Shown: positions 28,901-37,731, counted from the first letter of the stretch. The stretch is DNA of 64,000 nt from Andalucia godoyi (GCA_009859145.1 VRVR01000046.1:124001-188000), one strand, 5' to 3'. The notes: generated from the sequence alone by a model not told the origin. Numbers and translations: made by a program.

Positions 28901-30136
28901 AATCTCAACACAACCAGAGGATGGCTTTCCAAAAACAAAGTTTCCCGAAGATGCGTGGACACGCGACGGAAGCAGAACATAAGAACAATCGCTGAGAATG
29001 AAATGCGCTAATGACACATAACAAGACTTCTCTCCAGGCGATAGTGAACGAGAAATGGAGGATAGCTTTTCCAGGGATTGTCGACTTGCAGAAGCGTCAA
29101 ACGACATGGATCGCAACAAGTGCAGAAGATTCGTGACAGAACCAGTGATGAAACAAACAGAGAGGGCAGCACACAGACTTTCTGACACGACTCCCTTTGA
29201 AGACTTGTATATTTTCATCAATGCGTCAAACGCATGGTCAAAACCGGAAATCATCCCGGTACTCAACACATCCGTCAGAGGAGACTTCTTTCGACTTACT
29301 CGTGCAGTAAATGCGCTTGCAGAAGTCGTCGATGAATACAGAGAGCGAAGTGCCATGTTTCGATTTCTTTCCAAACAGTAATGGTTGATGATTTCTTCTG
29401 CTTGGGAAGGTATTTCCTCTCGCAATGCTTCTTCGAGCGGACATTCAAAACAAGAGCTCAGCATCATCCAAATGGATTCCGACTTTGATTGTGGATGGGG
29501 AATAACAGCCGGATTTGGAAGATGCAAACCAATTCGCTTGTCGTCTATAAATGCGGTGGTGGAATCGGCAGAGAGCCGAAGGACAACGTTTGTTCGCTTT
29601 GAAATGACTACAGTACAACACCGTGTGCTGCCGTCTTCTCCGAATTGGATGACATCCACTTCAATGTTCTCAAAATCAACTTTTTGACGAAACACGACAT
29701 ATGTGCTGCACAGCAGGAACTTACAAAAAGAGATGCAAACATTCGAGAGCAACCGACCAGCATCGATCAGAAGGCTGCATTTTGTCCAGGAATTCGTTTT
29801 GGAGGACCATTTCCACAGTTCATTTGATCGATCAAGCACAGCCACATACCTTCCAGCATCAGATACGGCAAGTTCCGAGGCACCCGATATCTCTGATTCA
29901 AGACTTGATGAGTTCCTCCTCAGCAAGTTGGAAAACGAAAACGATTTCTTCGGCAATGCTTGGTTGTTCTCCAAAACCGCACCCCCCTTCAGGCTGGCGC
30001 GAAGATCGGGAGACAGTTTGGGTAGAGAGTTTGTTATCCCGGTTGCGAGAACTGACAACGTGATTCGAATTGATTTTTCCACATTGCATTCCACGGTGTA
30101 GCTACCATCCGCCGATTGTGCGAAACATTTGGACAT
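25970..30136 (-). CDS. 1388-residue protein of unknown function (WD-like N-terminus, helical middle)
   Basis: The start is the first ATG (MSKCFAQSADGSYTV). Residues about 80-190 contain beta-propeller-like strands (ELAVSDAGRYVAVLDRSNEL with WKW following). Residues about 240-720 are a helical solenoid (DHAFDALMKIYKSSKGVVSE, FSNALDFLFISGNIRTALRI, LIRYAYLVYLLGLISVGAKL). Residues about 790-1250 are disordered and Ser/Pro/Val-rich. The end (HMAQRLSKSRASQVENNTKH) is basic and helical. Propeller plus solenoid is the architecture of membrane-coat and nuclear-pore scaffold proteins (for example ELYS) and of some vesicle-tethering subunits, but I cannot match it to one. It is divergent with the G-patch gene. 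Confidence 0.85.
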   Translation of the reverse strand: MSKCFAQSADGSYTVECNVEKSIRITLSVLATGITNSLPKLSPDLRASLKGGAVLENNQALPKKSFSFSNLLRRNSSSLESEISGASELAVSDAGRYVAVLDRSNELWKWSSKTNSWTKCSLLIDAGRLLSNVCISFCKFLLCSTYVVFRQKVDFENIEVDVIQFGEDGSTRCCTVVISKRTNVVLRLSADSTTAFIDDKRIGLHLPNPAVIPHPQSKSESIWMMLSSCFECPLEEALREEIPSQAEEIINHYCLERNRNMALRSLYSSTTSASAFTARVSRKKSPLTDVLSTGMISGFDHAFDALMKIYKSSKGVVSESLCAALSVCFITGSVTNLLHLLRSMSFDASASRQSLEKLSSISRSLSPGEKSCYVSLAHFILSDCSYVLLPSRVHASSGNFVFGKPSSGCVEIANSKEFHRALTFSNALDFLFISGNIRTALRICLNEQNSSELYRLCEFLGPNSALLRDELIRFSSQSVHIGLITPAFVCFLMSDFVGAADLSSRIRVQVFDDLFSRAVEVLKREFGSLQKNICNTSSADFFEDVEQRVSHLDDSLRNVFSPSREGIQSIQNRAPTETMSLEDRLDCIVACSFCLAHLDPSQSTDNGNAPLVRAELLDDLERMLIRYAYLVYLLGLISVGAKLQYAYCDLLCFAEFYQQPHVFQNLILDQNPEETVFFRAGLHRTDALAPHLRAKAEKFVVDRNLSAPSFRDVEPVLFSTQSQNTLAAFSFASSYFTPECVGRIDFSYEKNSMLYMDFLDRLDRSLRFSSDVSSSQLMNALMLNDSRSISPASESSKQSAVLSSPVSIDTAIDAGRIVQCPEPVRPAVLPVPPRSMKSVSTETSAFASNNETVSVVPASLLVQNPPAILKIETGTDPVVFEPEVSLKKSSLLLPSKITERESTPVMLDLAKRQSPRISIVQLMDAEFSGRDTPSRESESVSSVSPRVSGKQPGLANVPHTPSNSGSVSPTRRHSLFRKVAAAADPEREASQPILPHENRPKENKEFKDFSCQAVSRLSSTDASTDPVPEKRHENVLHDAVLAPQQNLAGPQRWAQTSVRPLRIMHEKREAVAPTKNISTSKVRLLRIAQPVVEIQIPERNLGAPLGNQAVTAQQLRILRLPSRLPAPSAPQVSRVISTQTASPRNEAPKCVVPVLMDDLSFLKNISPTPVVEKVSAPVQTDQEIRPPDGSPILVTPTGVPVSDTAPSNLQLTAIKPELLTSSKAATGQFLHVSNLNESQFLEDAGQILQESADFVEMPSITSLLAKVNALDVKVHQAMDKSYSDADFLQVAPVREFPVTPLPQEVAGRAPDMLEDIEKMLSQLQGSSVPSTRIETAEEIIDRRKLHDAMPSRVSYGSHMAQRLSKSRASQVENNTKHRLEKAFQLIKS

Positions 30137-30648
30137 GGTGCTCTGCAATGAATGCGCGGAGGACTACAGATCGATGATTAAGATCAGTATACTTATATAC
30201 AAATTAACAGCGCCAATACGTAACTGGAAAAATTCTGGAAACAGTGGAGTTTCACAACAGGACGAAAAAGATTAAAGAAAAGGTAAGCAGGCAAGTTCGT
30301 GGTGTTTTAGATGATCCACACGTCTGATGGTCATTGAGAATTCGAGATGCCCAACACGACGGGTTCCTGACAGAAAATCACGATTCCCAAAGCAGTCGGG
30401 GAAAATTCAGGAGACTGGGGGGAATCTTGTCAAAATCTTATTTAACGATTCGACTAGACTGCCATTCTTATCGTGCAATTCATTTGGAGCGAAACTTTTT
30501 TGGTTTGTGCTTGTTGCACGCGACCGCACGCGACCTTCTTTTAAAAAATTTGCTTGTGAAACCTCGTTCTGTACTGTGACTCGTCGCTCATTGGTGCATT
30601 GTTCGCGAGGGTGGATTGATAGGCGGGAATCATCGAGTATAAACAGAT
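30137..30648. other. Divergent promoter region
   Basis: This is a 512-bp spacer between the 1388-aa gene and the G-patch gene. AT-rich patches lie near 30180-30200. A TATAAA at 30638 lies too close to the ATG (30649) to be a normal TATA box. Confidence 0.45.
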
Positions 30649-31521
30649 ATGCCTCGAATTACATCTGTGCACGAAGCTGTTGCCAACCGAAATGCTGCCG
30701 CTCCTTCGAGTTTTGCAAAGATGCAGATGATGAAAATGGGATGGATTGAGGGGCAGGGCCTCGGGGCGAATGCCACAGGAGACGTGCAGCCTGTACACGT
30801 GTCCAAGAAAGACAATGTTCTTGGTGTCGGTTCTGTGTGGCAAAGCGGGCACTCCATTGCAGTGTCTTCATTTGAGGGCGCTCTCAAGAAATTTGCGATA
30901 TGCACTGGAAATGACGACGACGACGACGACCACTCGAATTCCTCCGAATCTGAGAGCGAAGACAGTCTTCTGCAGACTTCTGGTTCTCAAGAAACTTCAG
31001 CACCAGAAAGCCGTCCAAGTTCCGCTCTTGTCGGGGACGCTACGTCGCGTGACGAAAAGTTATTTGAAAAGTGCGAATTTCGAACACTGCGGCGTTTTAC
31101 CCCTCTTGGAAAATTGAAACGGATTGCAGACTATGATACCACAAATTCCGAAAGCGGATCCAAGGAATTTGTAGCACGAGTAATTGTGTCCCGTACGGAG
31201 TCCAATGAAAATCTAAACAGAAAACGTGCATCGGCGGATTCCGTGATTTGTACAGATGTAGAGCAAAAGCAGAAAAAGGCACGAACAGTCGGCAGTGAAC
31301 CTGCAAAGGCCCGATCAAAGGGAGGGTCCATCGATCCCGAGATTGACGCGGGAAGGAAAGAAAGAAAAGAGAAGAGAGACAAAAAAGGAGACAAGAGAAA
31401 AGAGGAAAGCGCTGAAAAGACGGAGCGTAAGAAGGACAAGAAGGAACGGAGGAACAAGGAGAAATCAAAGGTGGACATGGACGGGAAGGAAAAGAAATCA
31501 AAGAAGGACAGGAACTTATGA
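30649..31521 (+). CDS. G-patch protein with Lys-rich tail (PINX1/GPATCH4-like)
   Basis: The frame is 290 residues. The G-patch lies at about 21-65: SFAKMQMMKMGWIEGQGLGA, then VQPVHVSKKDNVLGVGSVW. It is followed by FEGALKKFAICTG. G-patch proteins stimulate DEAH helicases such as Prp43/DHX15. PINX1/Pxr1 and GPATCH4 act in nucleolar ribosome or snoRNA maturation and share the N-terminal G-patch and highly basic C-terminus. The KKxK tail from about residue 235 (REKRDKKGDKRKEES-type repeats) fits nucleolar location. An acidic run of six Asp follows the G-patch region. Assignment between PINX1 and GPATCH4 is open. Confidence 0.75.
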   Translation: MPRITSVHEAVANRNAAAPSSFAKMQMMKMGWIEGQGLGANATGDVQPVHVSKKDNVLGVGSVWQSGHSIAVSSFEGALKKFAICTGNDDDDDDHSNSSESESEDSLLQTSGSQETSAPESRPSSALVGDATSRDEKLFEKCEFRTLRRFTPLGKLKRIADYDTTNSESGSKEFVARVIVSRTESNENLNRKRASADSVICTDVEQKQKKARTVGSEPAKARSKGGSIDPEIDAGRKERKEKRDKKGDKRKEESAEKTERKKDKKERRNKEKSKVDMDGKEKKSKKDRNL

Positions 31522-31582
31522 AAAACGACATGATGCGGAGCTGCCGTCAGAAGGGCTTAGCCAGCACCCAGAAGGACAAGAA

Positions 31583-33043
31583 TTACTTTGCGTCTCGAAT
31601 CCAAAAGAAAGATTCTGCTTTTCTTCTGGAATGCTCCAAATGGTTTCTCGTCACCATCGTCTTCAGTTTTCGTCGTAGGAGCGAAACAAAGTCGACGGAT
31701 GCATCGGTTAAGAATGGGTCGTCTGGCATATCACTCACTGCCTGTTTTGAAATGTCGACAATAGACAATGCGGACTTCTCCGATCTTGCTCCGGCTTCGT
31801 GGAGGATGTTCCAGATGACGGATTCCGGAATAATTTCGTCGGCTACCTCGAGGGGCAAAGCTGCAGAATGGGAGCTCAACCAAATGCTGATCTTCTTCTT
31901 GAAAATGTTTCCTTTCCAAAATACAGGGCCATGAAGAGAGAATATTGCGTTTTCTTCATTGAACAGTGATGCACAATATTCAGCAATCTGTTCTTTTGTT
32001 ACCACTGGACAGTGTTCGTCATGCCGTTCTGACTGTTTTTGTAGATCCTGTACGGTGTCATAAAGTCTTTCAATGGCCACGCATGTTGATTCCGAAAATG
32101 CTCCTAGGACATACAACGCCTCAATCACCAGATCTGCTGTGTCACTCTTTTGGTTCTTCGCATTCTGAATCGGAATACGCGCCCTCCGTCCCTCGTAGGA
32201 AAAGAACACTCGATTATCAGGAGACACGATCAAGTTTTCCAAATGCTCCTGCTTTCGCAGAGAAGTGAAAAGTCCTCGCAATTCCGGTATGCTCAGACCT
32301 GCCAGTGCAGGAATTGTCTCCGGTATCTGGTAGAGTGGAATTGAAGAGACAATGTCTCGAGATCCTATCCTCTCCAAAAGTTGGCAAATTGCACGACCGC
32401 TGAAAACCTCGTGTTCTGCGGGCACAGGAGAATGAACATCCAGTACCAACACAGGGACGCTCAGCGACTTGTTCAGTTCAGTGTCCTTCAGCTGCAACCT
32501 ATTCTTCACCATCTGTTGCAAGGACTCAAACAGGCAAGACGACTCTGCATATGAGAAGACGCACTGCGGAGACACTTTAACAGAATTAATGGAGGACATT
32601 TGTCCGTCGCCCAAAATCTCAGCAAGGCACATGAGAATCGAGAACAGCTCTGAGCACTGACGCAGTTCCATCCCCATAAGGTGACGCATGAGATTGCTCC
32701 TCTTGTAAAACAAATCAAGACAGCCATGAACGCTTGATGACTGAACTACGAGGCTACCGATCTGGCAATCTTCGAAAAGAAGAAAAAGACCTCTGCAAGC
32801 TGTGCAGTCTCGAATGATCAATTCTGAAACCACCCATCCTTGAAGGGGGACAACAGCAGCACATTGGAGTTCATCGTCCCCTGTATCATAGATTCCCGAA
32901 AAAATGATGATGGAAAACCGGAGTTCAGAAAAGAGCGACAGCGTCTCGTATGCCTCCGCAAGTGAGCAATCCTCAATTGCAATTTCCTTGCGGACTTCCT
33001 CTTCCTCTTCTTCTTCCTCTTTTTCTTTTCCTTCTTCTTGCAT
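31583..33043 (-). CDS. 486-residue protein of unknown function
   Basis: The start is the ATG giving MQEEGKEKEEEEEEEE; a longer frame would need a TTG. After a Glu-rich lead, the protein looks globular throughout: FSIIIFSGIYDTGDDELQCA, LSVPVLVLDVHSPVPAEHEV, LSIPELRGLFTSLRKQEHLE, VVTKEQIAEYCASLFNEENA. The TKEQIAEYC region and the end (VDFVSLLRRKLKTMVTR) could be winged-helix or helical modules. No catalytic motif and no signal or membrane segment is seen. It is convergent with the G-patch gene (61 bp) and divergent with the unknown gene at 33368. Confidence 0.8.
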   Translation of the reverse strand: MQEEGKEKEEEEEEEEVRKEIAIEDCSLAEAYETLSLFSELRFSIIIFSGIYDTGDDELQCAAVVPLQGWVVSELIIRDCTACRGLFLLFEDCQIGSLVVQSSSVHGCLDLFYKRSNLMRHLMGMELRQCSELFSILMCLAEILGDGQMSSINSVKVSPQCVFSYAESSCLFESLQQMVKNRLQLKDTELNKSLSVPVLVLDVHSPVPAEHEVFSGRAICQLLERIGSRDIVSSIPLYQIPETIPALAGLSIPELRGLFTSLRKQEHLENLIVSPDNRVFFSYEGRRARIPIQNAKNQKSDTADLVIEALYVLGAFSESTCVAIERLYDTVQDLQKQSERHDEHCPVVTKEQIAEYCASLFNEENAIFSLHGPVFWKGNIFKKKISIWLSSHSAALPLEVADEIIPESVIWNILHEAGARSEKSALSIVDISKQAVSDMPDDPFLTDASVDFVSLLRRKLKTMVTRNHLEHSRRKAESFFWIRDAK

Positions 33044-33367
33044 TTGATCGTCTGCAGTCGGAGGTCCGAGCAATCAGCAATCCGGGGCAGCCCTGTAACA
33101 GTGCACAATGCAGAAGATGCAGCGTGCAGACGATTCGAATTTCGAAACCCGGTGCCGCTGCGCACTGCACTTTCCCCAAGTTTCCCCCCCCCCCCGCAAG
33201 GACACAACGCGCGTCAAGTGTCACTCAAGCCTGCACCTTATCTTTTCAAAAAAGGCATCTCCCTTCTTCTCTTCAAACCAACACGACTCCGCGACTTGTT
33301 CTCGAAAGGAGAGGAAGCCCTTTCCGCCCTCTCTTGCTTTTTTCATTTTGCGATTATCAATCAACTC
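33044..33367. other. Divergent promoter region
   Basis: This is a 324-bp spacer with a C-run at about 33185-33195. Both reading directions are partly open, but nothing supports coding. Confidence 0.45.
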
Positions 33368-34309
33368 ATGGATGCAGTGAAAGAGAAGAAATCACGTTAT
33401 CTATCTGCTGCGCTGGTAATTCGAAAATATTTGAATTGTCATAATTTTCGAGCACTGAATGCTGTTTCCTTGCCTTCGCTCATTCGTGAGTTGCGAAAGA
33501 CCACACAAATCTTTCGTTTCTTGGAAGATGTTCGACAAGAGGTCCAAGTTCGAAGCTTTGTAACGTTTGTGTCCCGCTGCATCCGTTGTGCAGAAGAAGC
33601 AGACATTGTTCGGTGTGATATGGGAAAAGTGTGCGAACTTCGTGGGCTCGCAGACGATCTCGGACATCCGTTGCCAACGCTTTTGACGAGAATTCCGCAG
33701 TTCTTCCGCTTTTTGGACCTTTTGCTGATGGTAGAAGAGTATCATCTGAAGTTCCACGATTGGCCGACATTGGAACGCCTGAATGCGCAATTTGGGAACG
33801 GATCCGACAGTTCTGCATCGTCGCTGCGATCTGATTTTCGTGAATTGTTCCCGTGGCTTACTGGCACTTCCCAGCCCATTTTTGTGGTGGAGGACTCTGA
33901 TATTGGTATCCAATTTACTTTTGAAGTCCTATCGCTCATACTTAAATTCTGGAACTTTGAGGTGGGTGAACTGCCTGACCTTGATTCCACCGCAAAGTAT
34001 CCTCTCGGAACGGTGCTTGCATTCCGCACTCCTGATGAAGACTTGGACGACTTCTGGCTTGGCGTGGCGCTGCAAAACGTACACTCGCTGAAGGGATCTG
34101 TACGGATGGTTTACTTTGATATTCAAGCGTTGCATACTGGTCTTGGAGACGCGTATCGAATCCATTCTTTTGATGCCGAAGATGCAACCACAATTCTCGG
34201 CAAAGTTGAAATGCTAGTCATTCCAGGAAGAATTCCAGTTTTCCGTCTCACCAAAGAAGAGCAAAAGCGAGTGGTAAGGATGGCGCAAGAAGACCTTCTT
34301 GCCTCATAA
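33368..34309 (+). CDS. 313-residue protein of unknown function, possible Tudor-like C-terminus
   Basis: The start is MDAVKEKKSRYLSAALV. Upstream sequence stays open but includes the C-run and is judged untranslated. The N-terminal two thirds are helical (YLSAALVIRKYLNCHNFRAL, LPTLLTRIPQFFRFLDLLLM). The C-terminal part (YPLGTVLAFRTPDEDLDDFW, LGVALQNVHSLKGSVRMVYF, HSFDAEDATTILGKVEMLVI) is beta-rich and recalls SH3/Tudor-like folds, where a GTxxAFRxPDxxxWxxG pattern is common. No named family is recognised. Its stop is only 8 bp from the stop of the next, opposite gene. Confidence 0.8.
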   Translation: MDAVKEKKSRYLSAALVIRKYLNCHNFRALNAVSLPSLIRELRKTTQIFRFLEDVRQEVQVRSFVTFVSRCIRCAEEADIVRCDMGKVCELRGLADDLGHPLPTLLTRIPQFFRFLDLLLMVEEYHLKFHDWPTLERLNAQFGNGSDSSASSLRSDFRELFPWLTGTSQPIFVVEDSDIGIQFTFEVLSLILKFWNFEVGELPDLDSTAKYPLGTVLAFRTPDEDLDDFWLGVALQNVHSLKGSVRMVYFDIQALHTGLGDAYRIHSFDAEDATTILGKVEMLVIPGRIPVFRLTKEEQKRVVRMAQEDLLAS

Positions 34310-34317
34310 ACCGGGGA

Positions 34318-34578
34318 CTACGCTGCAGGAACGAAGACAGTGCATACTACTGAGGAATCGTCCAATTTTCGAGCGTCTTTGCCGCAGACTTGGACCATCA
34401 GAAGATCGTCAGAGACTTTCCTTGTGCAGGTCTCAATCTCACAGCCATCTGGGACACCGTCTGCGATTATCTTCAACAGGTCTTCAGGCACCTTTCCGTG
34501 GTTCGCCCGGGCAGAGTGAAGAGTGTTGCTGATTGAAATGAGCAAGCGCACATGCCGATCCATGTCCGCGTATTTCAT
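34318..34578 (-). CDS. 86-residue small protein of unknown function
   Basis: The frame is ATG-initiated, MKYADMDRHVRLLISISNTL. An N-terminal helix and a compact alpha/beta-looking remainder (LLKIIADGVPDGCEIETCTR, LLMVQVCGKDARKLDDSSVV) follow. Its position between two real genes, in the alternating-strand pattern, with a stop 8 bp from its neighbour, supports it. No membrane segment is seen. I do not recognise the family. Confidence 0.55.
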   Translation of the reverse strand: MKYADMDRHVRLLISISNTLHSARANHGKVPEDLLKIIADGVPDGCEIETCTRKVSDDLLMVQVCGKDARKLDDSSVVCTVFVPAA

Positions 34579-35253
34579 TACGAGGGTACTACGAAACCGA
34601 GAAACTACGTAAAGAAATGATGTCCACAGTTGATTAGAAGACGAATGAGATCATCAAGGTAACTCGAGGGGGAAGAGGGAGGAACGCCATACAAGCTGCT
34701 GAAACAACAGTGACCAGTGCCATTGCGGACACGGTTCCGGCAAGTGACAGATATCCGCTCATGCAGCGCAGCAGTGGTCAACGAGAAACATGTGCAATGC
34801 GAATACAGAACAAGAAAAAAAAAGGCCCTGCCTGGGTGTTGCTTCTTCGTAAAATGCACTTCGTTGGTCCGCTGCCTGTCTCGTGTACTACTTTCCCTCA
34901 GCTCTCAGAACTCGGAGCGCTCAGCACGTCGAAAACTGGAAATACCTGGGCACAGAATGCCAGTCCACACAAAAGACAGATCGGAAGAAGCAAAAATGAT
35001 CCAGAAGCAGCGCGCTCTCGCACAGCCGGACATCAAAGTGCATCAAAAGTCCCCCCCGATTTGCCATGAAACATCGGGGACAAAACAAACAGACGAACAG
35101 AACGCAAAAGCTGCTTTTCAGAGCGCGTGCTGTTGTTATTGGTATCTCAGTCTATTTGCGGCATTTCCTCCCCTCTTTGCATTAATTCATTTGGATCTTC
35201 GTTTTGTGTGGTGGGATACGCTGCCCGTCGCCGCTTTTCAATTGTGTGTACAA
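34579..35253. other. Divergent promoter region, partly open on plus strand
   Basis: The plus frame of the following gene stays open for 179 codons upstream of its chosen ATG. The conceptual sequence is basic and Cys-rich without domain character, apart from a hydrophobic stretch (about 35130-35250) directly before the ATG. It is treated as 5' untranslated, but a longer N-terminus is possible. Confidence 0.4.
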
Positions 35254-36249
35254 ATGCAATCTTTTCTTTTGTGGACGCCGTTGTTTGCCACAGTGCTGTT
35301 GATTGTCGGCACTCTTGTATCTCGGTATGTTTGGAAGAAGCCGTCAAACAGCTCTCCGGTTACGGGGAGTGCAACGTCTGCAAAGGTGACGAAGCCCAAT
35401 ACTGCGAGCGGTGTTCTGACAGCGTCCTCACCGCCCAGGCCAACTGGCTCAAGGCAACCGTTGTTGCGCACACCTTCTGCCGACGGGTCTGATGTCAATG
35501 ATGACCGCAGCGAAGCGTCCTCTGCGCAAATCGCTTCTCCGAACTTCTCGCACGTTGCAGCAATGAGTGTGAGTACTTCCGATGCAGCTTTGGACGATGA
35601 CGGTGCGGGAGTCTTTCCAGAAGTCGTTGCTGTTGCTGGGAATTCAAGTCCTGGAGCTCGCACTCGAAAGCGTTCCAAATCACAGCTCGCGGCGTCCGCA
35701 GCGCTGGAGTCAGAACGCCCAGAGGATGAAGATTTGGAAGAGCTCTTTCAGCTGGGAAGAGCAGTTGAAGAAGAAGGGGAGGTGTCTCTTGCATTGCGCT
35801 GCTACTTGGCCTGCGTGTCTTCCCGATCAGGGAAACCCTTTCCTTCTGTCACACTTTGCCTTCGACGGACTGCAGACTTGTTTTTCCGGATGGGGGAATT
35901 TGAAAAGGCTGCAAAGTTTTTGAATGCTGAAAAACTGATCTACGAAAACGCCCTTCTCAATTCACAAGGTTCGTCCAACCGGGCACAGGCATGCATTGCA
36001 TTGTCCAAAATCATGGCGAGCGAAGGGTATTTGGACATGGCCGTTCGATATCGTCAACGCGCAGAAAAACTTGGCAGTGCATCTGCTACGCCTTTCGACG
36101 GCGTCAACTCTCGTGACGAACTGGATCTGTATGCTGCGCGCGGGAAGCTGAAGTACATGGAAACGCTGCGAAGGTACAACTCGGCCAAATCGCTTCCATC
36201 CAAGAAATCAGCAACGGCGACTCCAGTACAAACCCCATCCTCTTCTTGA
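35254..36249 (+). CDS. Membrane-anchored TPR-like protein
   Basis: The frame is 331 residues, starting MQSFLLWTPLFATVLLIVGT. An N-terminal transmembrane anchor (residues 2-24) is followed by basic YVWKKP, so it is probably N-terminally anchored with a cytosolic body. Residues about 30-165 are Ser/Ala-rich and disordered. Residues about 165-300 are a TPR-like helical array (LEELFQLGRAVEEEGEVSLA, LRRTADLFFRMGEFEKAAKF, AQACIALSKIMASEGYLDMA). The final 30 residues are Ser/Thr-rich. TPR proteins anchored this way usually act as receptors or scaffolds at mitochondria or ER. No specific family is recognised. Confidence 0.75.
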   Translation: MQSFLLWTPLFATVLLIVGTLVSRYVWKKPSNSSPVTGSATSAKVTKPNTASGVLTASSPPRPTGSRQPLLRTPSADGSDVNDDRSEASSAQIASPNFSHVAAMSVSTSDAALDDDGAGVFPEVVAVAGNSSPGARTRKRSKSQLAASAALESERPEDEDLEELFQLGRAVEEEGEVSLALRCYLACVSSRSGKPFPSVTLCLRRTADLFFRMGEFEKAAKFLNAEKLIYENALLNSQGSSNRAQACIALSKIMASEGYLDMAVRYRQRAEKLGSASATPFDGVNSRDELDLYAARGKLKYMETLRRYNSAKSLPSKKSATATPVQTPSSS

Positions 36250-36314
36250 AAACTCGTGTTCATTGGTTTTCTGTATCTATCTTTTCTTTTATTGCCTTTT
36301 GTATTAACTTATTA

Positions 36315-36350
36315 CCTCTCTCTCTGTCTCTCTCTCTCTGTCTCTCTCTT
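36315..36350. repeat. (CT)n microsatellite
   Basis: CT repeat interrupted by G, immediately 3' of the TPR gene. Confidence 0.9.
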
Positions 36351-36420
36351 CATCGTTTCCGATGGAATTTGTACGATACCTGTGATAGTAGTTGTGATAG
36401 TAGTTGTGGTTGTGGCTGTG

Positions 36421-36444
36421 GGAGTAGGAGTAGGAGTAGGAGTA
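36421..36444. repeat. (GGAGTA)n short tandem repeat
   Basis: Four units of a hexamer, preceded by GTTGTG/GATAGTA-type imperfect repeats from about 36384. Confidence 0.85.
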
Positions 36445-36605
36445 GTCAATGTTTTGTCCTATTTCTCTCCTATGAAAAACATCTTCTCACCTCAAAAACA
36501 CACAATAAATTGAACAAATAAGACCGAAAGCAAGGTTCGTTGCGTACTGTACAGATTTTTTACCACTTCTCTTTTTACACTCCCATCACCCTTCATAGCA
36601 GCAAC

Positions 36606-37025
36606 CTAATTGGAGAACACCCATTCGAATCTTTCTCGTGCAAATTCCTTCTGTTCGTCTGAGAAGTCGTCGACAATGCCGAGTGCCGATTGCATTTCGC
36701 TGGTTGTCTTACCGCGAATCATGTCTGCGATGCGCACACAGCACACTTCGGAAAGCGTCTTCATCTTCAAGGATTGTGCGGCCTTGAGCAGAAGCAGCCA
36801 GTCTCTCGCAGAAGACCCCACCATAAACGGAGACGGAGCTGCCGAAAACTGATTTTCACAATACTGAGCAATGTTTCCGGCACACTCTGCAGAAAACGCA
36901 ACCGACAGAGACTTTTTCCCGCTCAGAAACGCATCGGCAACAACAGAAGAGAACTGAGACAGCAGCTCACCATCGCAATTCACGCCTTCGCTCTGAGATC
37001 CGCATACCAGGGAAAACAAAGACAT
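36606..37025 (-). CDS. SKP1: SKP1-like SCF ubiquitin ligase adaptor, divergent
   Basis: SKP1 links cullin-1 to F-box proteins. The frame is 139 residues from MSLFSLVCGSQSEGVNCDGE, a little short for the family (about 160). The C-terminal helices are diagnostic: LLLLKAAQSLKMKTLSEVCC, then VRIADMIRGKTTSEMQSALG, IVDDFSDEQKEFARERFEWV (compare the family pattern ADMIKGK...NIxNDFTxEEE...ENxWxF). The N-terminal POZ half is poorly conserved and lacks the acidic loop, so binding partners may differ. It is divergent with the TBC gene. Confidence 0.82.
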   Translation of the reverse strand: MSLFSLVCGSQSEGVNCDGELLSQFSSVVADAFLSGKKSLSVAFSAECAGNIAQYCENQFSAAPSPFMVGSSARDWLLLLKAAQSLKMKTLSEVCCVRIADMIRGKTTSEMQSALGIVDDFSDEQKEFARERFEWVFSN

Positions 37026-37731
37026 GGCAATCACCCTCCTTGAAACCCTGAAATCCTGAAACCCTGAGATCCAGACACACGCGTTTCGAAACAATCGACC
37101 AAGATTCAGGACGCATGGAAAGCAGGGCAACGCCAGCCTCGAAAATGTCCCTTTTGTTGTGTTCGTACGGTGATTGTGCTTTTGGTGGTCTGCTGACTAG
37201 CATCACGTGATGCATAAACGAGAAGAAGTTGGGGAGGGCACGCTGGACAGTTGACACTTGACAGGCGGAATCGGAAAAGCTTTTCTGTGATCAAAAACGG
37301 TCCTTTCATTCGGGGATTAGTCACAAAGTGCCTTCTGGACTGCTCTCACTCCAACTCTCTCTCTCTCTCTCTCTCTATCTCAATAGGTACCGGTATCAAT
37401 CTCAAATCTCTCTCACACCGTGCTCCATTTTCCCCATCTTTTTCTCCTGCTGTGCTGATTCTCCTTCATCCAATTCCGGTTTTTGGCTTTTTCTCTCTCT
37501 TTCGCAGTTCGCTTCTTTTCTCCTTTCTTTTTCTTTTCTCCTTTCTTTTTCTTTTCTCTTGCCCTTGCATGTTCTTCCTTCCGTGATTGTACTTTTCATT
37601 TCCTCTACAACCATTCTGCGGGATTTTCCTCGAGCTGGAGACTAAGGGGGGGAAAAAAACACCCAGACAAAAAACAAGGACTGCTGCTCTGACCACCTTT
37701 TGGGTATTTTAAGGAAAAAAAAAAGAAGAAT
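37026..37731. other. Divergent promoter region of SKP1 and TBC genes
   Basis: This is 706 bp with a CT microsatellite (37354-37380) and long pyrimidine tracts (37485-37570) on the TBC side. No gene is seen. Confidence 0.5.
37354..37380. repeat. (CT)n microsatellite in divergent promoter
   Basis: About 12 CT units. Confidence 0.9.

Larger units (their letters stand above)
36250..36605. other. Convergent intergenic region with microsatellites
   Basis: The 3' flanks of the TPR and SKP1 genes. It contains a CT tract, a GTAGGA-type run and an AATAAA at 36505. Confidence 0.5.

Noticed and set aside
30638-30643. TATAAA just before the G-patch gene
   Set aside because: It lies only 11 bp from the ATG, too close for a TATA box unless there is almost no leader.
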